From an uncultured Pseudomonadota bacterium (GTDB taxonomy: Bacteria; Myxococcota_A; Polyangia; HGW-17), in assembly GCA_938004375.1 (NCBI GenBank), contig CALKWH010000292.1:1-16599 (forward strand): a stretch of DNA of 16,599 nucleotides. Reading direction: 5' to 3'. Made by a program: the position numbers and the translations under genes. The notes beneath the pieces are model-generated. The model was not told the DNA's origin, searched no databases, and was given only the letters and a program-made list of their open reading frames with translations. Positions within the stretch are counted from its first letter, which is position 1, and each line of letters opens with the position of its first letter. Below, piece after piece: positions 7,364-14,413 of this stretch.

Positions 7364-10300
7364 ATGCGCACCCCGATCGTCTTCATTTCCCTCATCTTCC
7401 TGAACACCCTCGCGGCCCGGCCGGTCTCCGCCCAGAACCACCTGATCGTCGACGGCACCACGGTCCAACTGGGGGGCATTCTCCGATACGACAGCGTCTC
7501 GGTCATCAACGGGGGGCGCATCAACGTGATTCCTTTCGACGGCACCGACCGGGTGAACACCGGCAACCTCGAGTTGATCGCCCCGAGCATCTTCGTGGAC
7601 GCCACCTCCTCGATCGTCGCCACCGGCGCCGGGTACCAGGGCCGGCTATGCCTGGACGGCGCCGGGCCGACCGCGTTCCCCCAGTCCGGCGGGCGCGGCG
7701 GCTGCTCCGTGGCCGACTCCGGAGGCGGCGGCGCCCACTTCGGCGCCGGCGGCCGCGGCACCAAGGACTGCCCCGGCAGCGTGTGCGTCTTCCCGCGGGA
7801 CTGGGAGGAGAACTGCGGCACCTACCCGGGCACCGGCACCACCTGCAACATCACGGGGGGCTGCAGCGACGGCGACGGGCTGCCGACGGTGGCCGGTCAG
7901 GCGTACTCCCACAGCATCTACGAGATCGAGTTCGGCGCCGCCGGCGGCGACGCCGGCTGCCGAGACGGCGACGGCTGGGGCAGCCCCGTGTGCATGGTCG
8001 CCGGCCACGGCGGCGGGCGCATCGTGCTCGCGGCGGTCACCCCGCTGGGCGCGGGCGTGCTTGACGTGCGCGGCCGGATCATCGCCGACGGCCGGCGCGG
8101 CTGCGGCATCAAAAACGACAGCGCTGGCGGCGGCGGCGGCGGCTCGGTGCTGCTCGTGGGCGACAGCGTTTTCATCGAGTCCACGGCCGTGGTCAGCGCG
8201 GCCGGCGGCATCGGCGGCAACACGCGTCCCTACCCCGAAGGCGAGTGCCCCGACTGCGGCCAAACCACCGGCACCTGCGACGACTGCGGCGGCGGCGGCG
8301 GCGGCGGCATCGTGAGCGTGCTCTCGGGCGCGCCGGCCGACATCCACCAGCTCGCCGAGTTCCGCGTCGGCGGCGCCGTCGGCGGCGTGTGCGCCTGCGC
8401 GGGCGAGGCCGGCGGCGGAGCGGGCGAGCTCCAGCTCTCGGGGGTCTACGTGGGCGAGGTGTGCGACGGCTACGACAACGACTTCGACGACGTGGTGGAC
8501 AACAACCTGCCCGACCTGGCCTGCGGCGTGGGCGCCTGCGAGGTCACCCTGCCGGCCTGCGCCGGCAGCCTGCCCAACGACTGCGTCCCCCTGGACGACC
8601 CGGTCTGCCAGCCGCCGATCACCGACACCCGCAGCCGGTTCATGGTCATCGTGGACACCTCGGGCTCCATGCTCCTCGACCTCGACGGCGTATGGACCTT
8701 CGGCGACGGCTCCCCCGGCCACCTGGGCCTGGACACCAACGGCGACGGGATCGCGGGCAACGACAGCCGCCTGTTCAAGGCCAAGGCCGCGCTGCGCAAC
8801 GTCATCTCGGCGTACTACCCCGACATCGACTTCGGCCTGGCCCGCTACGCCCAGGGCTCGGGGCCTTCAGTCAACTGTCAGCTGGCCCGCTCCTTCGAGT
8901 GCGCGGGCATCTGCTGCACCTACGACGATCCGTCGAACAACACCGGCAGCCCGGCCGCCTGCACCGTGGCAGCGGGGGCCGCCGGCAATCCGCAGGTGCT
9001 CCCCGAGAGCCCGGAGTCCGACGCCTGCATCAACTACGCGGGCGGTTGTGGCAGCCCGCGACGCGGCGCCGACATCCTGGTGGGCTTCGAGCGGCCGGTG
9101 AACCAGTTGATCATGTGGATCGACAACCAGGAGACCGCCTTCGACGAGTCCCGCGCCGAGGGCGACTTCTGCGACTTCGCCGGCGGCGGCGACTGCGAGC
9201 TCCGAGGCACCGGCCCCACCCCGCTGGCCGACAGCCTGCTGGCGGTCCGCAGCTACATGGCCGCGGCCATCGCCCAGGACCGCATCGACACCTGCCGCCG
9301 ATACGCGGTCATCATGCTCACCGACGGCGCCGAGTCCTGCCGCGGCGACCCGGAGGCTGCCGCAGAAGCCCTGCTCGACGAGCTGGGCGTCGAGACTTAC
9401 GTGATCGGCTTCTCCCTGCTGTCCTCCGAACGCAGCCAGATGAACGCCATCGCCCGCGCGGGCTCCTTCGCCAACTCCCGGGACGCTTTCTTCGTGGGCA
9501 ACGAGGACGAGCTCGCGGCCACCCTCGCGGGGATCGTCGCAGAGTCTGTGGTCTACGAGCTCTGCAACGACTGGGACGACGACTGCGACGGCCTCGTCGA
9601 TGAGGACTTTCCCACCAAGGGGACCCCCTGCGACGACGGGGGCATCGGGGCCTGCCGCGGGACGGGCGCCTACCGGTGCCGCCTCGACGGCGCCAGCGTC
9701 GAGTGCGTCATCGACACCCCCGGGGCCACACCGGGCGAGGAGGTCTGCGACGGCCTGGACAACAACTGCAACGACCAGATCGACGAGGGCCTGAACTGCC
9801 AGTCCCAGTGCGTGCCCGACGGGGACGAGGTCTGCGACGGCCGCGACAACGACTGCGACGGCCTGGTCGACGAGGAGGATCCCCTCCTGGGCCTGCCCTG
9901 CGGCGAGGACGAGGGCCTGTGCGACTTCGGCTCCTGGCAGTGCGCCGGCGGCCAGATGGTCTGCCTGGGCGCCGTCTGGCCCGCCGACGAGATGTGCAAC
10001 GGCCTCGACGAAGACTGCGACGGCCTCATCGACGACGAGGCGCCCTGCCCGGTGACGTACCGGTGCATCGAGGGTGCCTGCCGCGCCCCCTGCGGCGAGG
10101 GCGAATTTCCCTGCGGTGGCGGCTATGTCTGCCGCGAGTACGCCATCGGAGAGGAGGAGGTCCGCGTCTGCATGCCCACGGCCTGCGCCGCCTGCGGCGA
10201 GGACGAGATCTGCGTCGACGGCGCCTGCGTGAACCCCTGCGAGGACGTCGACTGCGAGGACGACGAGACCTGCGTGCTGGGTGTGTGCCGCGACTGTCAC

Positions 10301-10843
10301 ACGTTGGGCTGCGAAGCCCCGCTGGTGTGCCACGCCGGCGCCTGCGTCGAGGATCCCTGCGGCGAGATCACTTGCGACGAAGGCAGCTACTGCGCCGAGG
10401 GCGAATGCGTCGTTCTGTGCCGGGACGAGCGCTGCCCCGACGGCCAGGCGTGCGATGCCGCCGGGAGCTGCGTCCCCTTGGCGTGCCCGGGCGGCTGCCC
10501 GGACGGCCAGGTCTGCGCCTCCGACGCCTGCCAGGACGATCCGTGCCCGCTGGTATCCTGCGAAACCGGCTTCGTGTGCGTCTGGCCCGGCGAGTGCGCG
10601 CCCGACCCCTGCCCGCTCTTCGACTGCCCGACGGACACCCGGTGCGTGGTCTCCCATGACGGCTCGGCCCGCTGCGTGTACCGCATGGTCCTCCCGGAGC
10701 CCGAGGTCTTCACCGTCTCCGGCCGGGTCGGTTGGTCGTGCAGCGCCGGCGGCCGCCCGCCCTCCCCGCGCACCGCGCCCACCCTCCCGGGGCTGCTCCT
10801 GATCCTGGGGTTGTTCCTGGCCCGCCGCCGAGGTGTGAGATGA
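7364..10843 (+). CDS. Secreted VWA protein with MopE-type metal-binding motifs and MYXO-CTERM-like tail
   Basis: The product has 1159 residues. A Sec signal ends near ARPVSAQ. Residues about 25-360 are Gly-rich (including seven Gly from a GGC run at 8288-8308) with alternating hydrophobic strands, perhaps a beta-helix. A degenerate MopE motif at about 365-380 reads DNDFDD instead of DNDCDG. A von Willebrand A domain follows: the MIDAS residues D431-x-S433-x-S435 (DTSGS), T619 (TPLAD) and D654 (LTDG) are all present, so metal-dependent ligand binding is plausible. Four intact-looking MopE motifs (N/D-x-D-C-D-G..DE type) follow at about 732-900. Then come EGF-like short Cys repeats, to about 1110. 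The end, from Cys1126 (CSAGG) through a hydrophobic segment LLLILGLFLA to RRRG, matches MYXO-CTERM sorting signals, which are cut by myxosortase and linked to surface display. Its stop overlaps the next start. Confidence 0.94.
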   Translation: MRTPIVFISLIFLNTLAARPVSAQNHLIVDGTTVQLGGILRYDSVSVINGGRINVIPFDGTDRVNTGNLELIAPSIFVDATSSIVATGAGYQGRLCLDGAGPTAFPQSGGRGGCSVADSGGGGAHFGAGGRGTKDCPGSVCVFPRDWEENCGTYPGTGTTCNITGGCSDGDGLPTVAGQAYSHSIYEIEFGAAGGDAGCRDGDGWGSPVCMVAGHGGGRIVLAAVTPLGAGVLDVRGRIIADGRRGCGIKNDSAGGGGGGSVLLVGDSVFIESTAVVSAAGGIGGNTRPYPEGECPDCGQTTGTCDDCGGGGGGGIVSVLSGAPADIHQLAEFRVGGAVGGVCACAGEAGGGAGELQLSGVYVGEVCDGYDNDFDDVVDNNLPDLACGVGACEVTLPACAGSLPNDCVPLDDPVCQPPITDTRSRFMVIVDTSGSMLLDLDGVWTFGDGSPGHLGLDTNGDGIAGNDSRLFKAKAALRNVISAYYPDIDFGLARYAQGSGPSVNCQLARSFECAGICCTYDDPSNNTGSPAACTVAAGAAGNPQVLPESPESDACINYAGGCGSPRRGADILVGFERPVNQLIMWIDNQETAFDESRAEGDFCDFAGGGDCELRGTGPTPLADSLLAVRSYMAAAIAQDRIDTCRRYAVIMLTDGAESCRGDPEAAAEALLDELGVETYVIGFSLLSSERSQMNAIARAGSFANSRDAFFVGNEDELAATLAGIVAESVVYELCNDWDDDCDGLVDEDFPTKGTPCDDGGIGACRGTGAYRCRLDGASVECVIDTPGATPGEEVCDGLDNNCNDQIDEGLNCQSQCVPDGDEVCDGRDNDCDGLVDEEDPLLGLPCGEDEGLCDFGSWQCAGGQMVCLGAVWPADEMCNGLDEDCDGLIDDEAPCPVTYRCIEGACRAPCGEGEFPCGGGYVCREYAIGEEEVRVCMPTACAACGEDEICVDGACVNPCEDVDCEDDETCVLGVCRDCHTLGCEAPLVCHAGACVEDPCGEITCDEGSYCAEGECVVLCRDERCPDGQACDAAGSCVPLACPGGCPDGQVCASDACQDDPCPLVSCETGFVCVWPGECAPDPCPLFDCPTDTRCVVSHDGSARCVYRMVLPEPEVFTVSGRVGWSCSAGGRPPSPRTAPTLPGLLLILGLFLARRRGVR

Positions 10844-12342
10844 GAGTCGCCGCCCTCCTGCTTATCCTGACCCTGGGCGTCGCGACGACGGCCTGTGACC
10901 CCGTGCCCGTCTACCTCTATCCAGACGGCGGAACCCCCGACGGCGGCAGCCCCGACGGCGACGCCGGCGACCCTGACGCCGACGCCGACGCAGCCATCCC
11001 CTGCGTGCCCCCCGGCGTGCCCGAGACCTGCAACGGACGGGACGACGACTGCGACGGACTGGTCGACAACGGCTTCAACCTGCAGCAGGATCCGTCCAAC
11101 TGCGGGACCTGCGGCAACGACTGCTCCCTGCCCAACGCTCGCACCGAGTGCGACGGAGGGGAGTGCCGCTTCCTCGAGTGCCTCCCCGGCTTCGCCGACC
11201 TGGTCCCCGGGCTCCCCGGCTGCGAGTACCCCTGTCCGGTGTATCCCACGGTCTCCGAGGAATGCAACGGCGTGGACGATGACTGTGACGGCACCGCCGA
11301 CGAGCCCGTCGACCTGCCCGCGCCTCCCGTTGGCGTCTGTCGCACGACCCCCGGAACTCCCTGCGCCGGCACGACCATGGTCTGCACCACCCGCGGCACG
11401 CCGCCGGTCACCACCTGGTACTGTAATTACGGCGGGAACGTCGAAGCCGATCCCCGCGTACCCAACGGCATCGTCCTCGAGGAGACGCTGTGCGACGGCC
11501 AGGACGGCGACTGCGACGGCGTCGCCGACGAACCCTACCCCGATCTGGGACAGGCCTGCGACAACGGCCTCATCGGCGCCTGCCGCGACGGCGGAACCCG
11601 CGTGTGCAACCCCCTGACGATGACCGACACCGTCTGCGACCTGTCCGTGCTGCCCGACGCCGATCCCCTCGCCCCCCGCCCCGAGTTGTGCAACGGCGCC
11701 GACGACAACTGCGACGGTGTCCTGGACAACTACGACCCAGCCGACCCTGAACGCGTGATCGACGACATGATCCATGTCACCCACTCGGGGCTCGACTTCT
11801 GGATCTACCGTTATGAAGCCTCCCGACCGGACGCCACGCCCACCTTTCCGGGCGCCTCCGGAGCCCGGCCCTGCTCCGTGGCCCAGGTGCTTCCCTGGGG
11901 CAGCGTCACCCATCACGATGCCGTGGCCGCCTGCGCCCGGGTGGGCAAGCGCCTGTGCACGGCCGAGGAGTGGCAGGCGGCCTGCGCCGGCCCCGACGGA
12001 CTGACCTACCCGTACGGCGGATCGTACTCAGGCGACGCCTGCAACGGCGTGGATCACGACGGCGTCCCGGGCGGCCAGGACGACGATGTCCTCCTGCAGA
12101 CAGGCGCGCTCCCCCAGTGCGTCTCCGCGGACGGGCTGTTCGACATGAGCGGCAACCTGCGCGAATGGACCGACGATCTGCGCGGGACCACTACCTCGGG
12201 AGACCCCGTCTACGTCGTCCGCGGAGGCGAGTTCCAGACGCCCTGGCCCGGCCTGGGCTGCGCGTTCGACCAGTCCCAGGCGGCCGCCTCCGTCCCCCTT
12301 CCCACGGTGGGCTTCCGTTGCTGCTCGGACACCGCCCCGTGA
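10840..12342 (+). CDS. Lipoprotein with four MopE motifs and a SUMF1/FGE-type domain
   Basis: The product has 500 residues. Its ATG at 10840 overlaps the stop of the VWA gene (ATGA), with GAGGTG just upstream, so translation is probably coupled. The signal ends ATTAC, giving Cys19 with Asp at +2; the lipobox is not perfect. An Asp/Gly-rich linker follows. MopE-type acidic Cys motifs lie near residues 62, 140, 216 and 282 (DDDCDG, DDDCDG, DGDCDG, DDNCDG). Residues about 310-500 form a SUMF1/FGE-sulfatase-type domain: FWIYRYEAS, GKRLCTAEEWQAAC, MSGNLREWT, VVRGGEF and GFRCC. In copper-dependent formylglycine-generating enzymes two active-site Cys follow RGGSF closely. Here that stretch reads QTPWPGLGC, with only one Cys, so formylglycine-forming activity is doubtful and a binding role is more likely. 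Upstream ATG and GTG codons in frame fall inside the VWA gene. Confidence 0.93.
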   Translation: MRVAALLLILTLGVATTACDPVPVYLYPDGGTPDGGSPDGDAGDPDADADAAIPCVPPGVPETCNGRDDDCDGLVDNGFNLQQDPSNCGTCGNDCSLPNARTECDGGECRFLECLPGFADLVPGLPGCEYPCPVYPTVSEECNGVDDDCDGTADEPVDLPAPPVGVCRTTPGTPCAGTTMVCTTRGTPPVTTWYCNYGGNVEADPRVPNGIVLEETLCDGQDGDCDGVADEPYPDLGQACDNGLIGACRDGGTRVCNPLTMTDTVCDLSVLPDADPLAPRPELCNGADDNCDGVLDNYDPADPERVIDDMIHVTHSGLDFWIYRYEASRPDATPTFPGASGARPCSVAQVLPWGSVTHHDAVAACARVGKRLCTAEEWQAACAGPDGLTYPYGGSYSGDACNGVDHDGVPGGQDDDVLLQTGALPQCVSADGLFDMSGNLREWTDDLRGTTTSGDPVYVVRGGEFQTPWPGLGCAFDQSQAAASVPLPTVGFRCCSDTAP

Positions 12343-12372
12343 CGCTCACCCTGTGACGGCCGAAGCCGCGCG

Positions 12373-12400
12373 TTGACTTCCGCCGGCGGCGTGGGATACT
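12373..12400 (+). promoter_or_regulatory. Predicted promoter for the MuiA-like gene
   Basis: TTGACT (12373-12378) and GATACT (12395-12400) are separated by 16 nt. The sequence GTGGGATACT is identical to that at 1531-1540. The start would be near 12407, giving a leader of only about 13 nt that begins at the GGAGG ribosome binding site (12409-12413). Confidence 0.58.
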
Positions 12401-12419
12401 GGCGGCCTGGAGGTCCGTC

Positions 12420-14354
12420 ATGCAAACCAAAAATCAACTGAAGAGGATGATCACGCTCTGGACCATGATCCTGGCCCTGGGCCTGGCCGCGGGCGCCTGC
12501 GATCCGAACCGTCCCGCCAAGACCATGCCCGCCCACCGGCAGAGCGCGGACGACAAGCCCGTCACGCCCCCGCCCCCCGCCGAGCTCGAGGTCGCCGACG
12601 CCGAGACCGAGGGCACCACGCTGAGCTCGAAGGTCGTGCGGGTGACCGTGTACTCGGACCGCGCCCGGCTCACCCGGTCGGCCAACACCCAGGCGACCAC
12701 CGAGCCTGGGGTCTACGCGTTCCGCAACCTGCCCGGGTGGGTGGACGACGGCTCGGTGCAGGTGTCCGCCTCCGCGGGTCGCATCCTCGATGTCCGGGTG
12801 GACCGCCAGTTCCTGGCCCGCGCCACCGACGCCTCGTGGCGCAAGGTCGAGGCCGAACACAAGGCGCTGACCAACCGGCTGGCGGCCCTGAAAGACGAGC
12901 TGGCCGTGCTCGAGGCCCAGAAGGCCCAGATCGAGGCGATCAAGGCCTTCTCCCAGACCAAGATCACCCAGGACACCTTCATCGGCGACGTGCGCGTCAA
13001 GACCTACGCCGACGTGCTGACCTTCATCACCGACAGCCTGCGCACCACTGCCCGGCAACGCCGCGCGGTGCTGGAGAAGATCGACGCGCTCAACCCTGAG
13101 TTCGAGGCCAGCCTGCGCCGCCTCAACGACGCCAAGGCGCTCATGAAGCTCGAAGAGACCACCGTGCTCGTCACCCTGCAGGCGCAGGCCCCGGGTCCGG
13201 TCACCCTCGAGCTCACCTACATGCTGCCCGGCGCCACCTGGGAGCCCATGCACGAGGTGCGCACCTCCTCGGCCGATCCCAAGGCGGTCGAGGTCGTCTC
13301 CTACGCCGCCGTCTCCCAGACCAGCGGAGAGGACTGGGGCGGCGCCGAGCTCTCGTTCTCGACCCAGTCCACCACCCAGTCCGTGCGCATCCCCGAGCTC
13401 GAGGCACTGACCCTGGGCGACACTCACACGGCCACCCGCGTGCTCACCAGCCAGGTGTCGTCGTTCACCCGCGCCCAGGCCGCCTTCGTGGGCCAGAGCC
13501 ACCTGTGGAACACCGTGCGCACCCGCCAGCAGAAGCACGTGAACACCAACATCGAGCAGGTGTACCGCAGCAACTTCGAGTACCTGCAGACCGTGCAGGG
13601 TCGCACGGTGTCGCTGTTCGAGAGCCTGGAGAAGCGGGGCACCACCGCCCACTTCCACGCCCAGCGCGTGCAGAGCGTGCGCGGCGACGGGCACCCGGTG
13701 CGGCTGCTCATCGGCCGCAACCGGTTCGAGGCCACCCGGCGGATGGTGGCCGCCCCCGAGCAGAGTCTGAACGCGGCGATCACCCTGTCCATGACCAACA
13801 CCGCCGACGGTCCGCTGCTGCCCGGCAAGGTGGCCCGCTACCTCGACGGGACCTTCCTGGGCATGACCGACATCGACTTCATCGCCAAGGGTGAGCCGTT
13901 CTCCCTGTTCCTGGCGGTGGCCGACCACCTCAAGATGTCCCGTCAACTGGACCGCAAGCTCAGCACCCTGGTGCGCAAGACCCGCAACCAGATGCAGGTG
14001 GCGTTCATCGTGACCGTCGAGAACCTCTCGAACGAGGCGGCGACCTTCACCCTGGCCGACCGCGTCCCGGTGTCGGAGAACAAGGACATCCGCGTCGACA
14101 AGATCGCCATCGCTCCTGCCGTGAAACCCGATACCCAGGGCATCGTACGCTGGGAGCTCACCCTGAAGCCCGGCGAGAAGCGCGAGTTCCGCATCGGCTA
14201 CCAGGTCGAGTACCCCAGCGAGCTGGTGCTCGAGACCCAGCGCAGGAACAGGGCCCGGCGCGACATGGACTACGAAGCCGACGAGCCGTATTCGCCCGCC
14301 CCCGCCAAGTCCCGCGTCGAGGACCAGATCATGCAGTTGGAGCACATGTTCTAG
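12420..14354 (+). CDS. DUF4140/DUF4139 (mucoidy inhibitor MuiA-like) family lipoprotein
   Basis: The product has 644 residues, with GGAGG six bases before the ATG. The N-terminus is hydrophobic and ends LAAGAC, so Cys27 may be lipidated, although the lipobox is imperfect (Ala at -3). A Pro-rich linker follows. Residues about 70-165 fit the N-terminal DUF4140 region (VRVTVYSDRARLTRSA, FRNLPGWVDDGSV). A Lys/Glu/Leu-rich heptad-like segment at about 140-185 (KALTNRLAALKDELAVLEA) is probably a coiled coil. Residues about 260-620 fit DUF4139 (YMLPGATWEPMHEVR, SGEDWGGAELSFST, and near the end VRWELTLKPGEKREFRIGY). These families occur together in MuiA-type proteins, whose biochemical role is poorly defined; the name comes from an effect on mucoidy in enterobacteria. 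It has its own promoter and converges on the minus-strand RCC1 gene, with a 59-bp gap holding a hexanucleotide array. Confidence 0.93.
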   Translation: MQTKNQLKRMITLWTMILALGLAAGACDPNRPAKTMPAHRQSADDKPVTPPPPAELEVADAETEGTTLSSKVVRVTVYSDRARLTRSANTQATTEPGVYAFRNLPGWVDDGSVQVSASAGRILDVRVDRQFLARATDASWRKVEAEHKALTNRLAALKDELAVLEAQKAQIEAIKAFSQTKITQDTFIGDVRVKTYADVLTFITDSLRTTARQRRAVLEKIDALNPEFEASLRRLNDAKALMKLEETTVLVTLQAQAPGPVTLELTYMLPGATWEPMHEVRTSSADPKAVEVVSYAAVSQTSGEDWGGAELSFSTQSTTQSVRIPELEALTLGDTHTATRVLTSQVSSFTRAQAAFVGQSHLWNTVRTRQQKHVNTNIEQVYRSNFEYLQTVQGRTVSLFESLEKRGTTAHFHAQRVQSVRGDGHPVRLLIGRNRFEATRRMVAAPEQSLNAAITLSMTNTADGPLLPGKVARYLDGTFLGMTDIDFIAKGEPFSLFLAVADHLKMSRQLDRKLSTLVRKTRNQMQVAFIVTVENLSNEAATFTLADRVPVSENKDIRVDKIAIAPAVKPDTQGIVRWELTLKPGEKREFRIGYQVEYPSELVLETQRRNRARRDMDYEADEPYSPAPAKSRVEDQIMQLEHMF

Positions 14355-14378
14355 ATCGAAATCGAAATCGAAATCGAA
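14355..14378. repeat. Intergenic hexanucleotide array (ATCGAA)4 between convergent genes
   Basis: There are four perfect ATCGAA units, the complement of the GATTTC unit, starting immediately after the stop of the MuiA-like gene and ending 36 bp short of the stop of the converging RCC1 gene. It has no hairpin or T run of a classical terminator. It is followed six bases later by ATGCGTGA (14385-14392), an 8-mer that also follows the third array. Confidence 0.9.
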
Positions 14379-14413
14379 GTCTTGATGCGTGATCGGCTCT
14401 CCCGCGGAGACGA

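Noticed and set aside
10840..12342. Functional formylglycine-generating sulfatase activator
   Set aside because: The domain type fits, but the two catalytic Cys expected after RGGSF are not both present, and no sulfatase gene is in the window.
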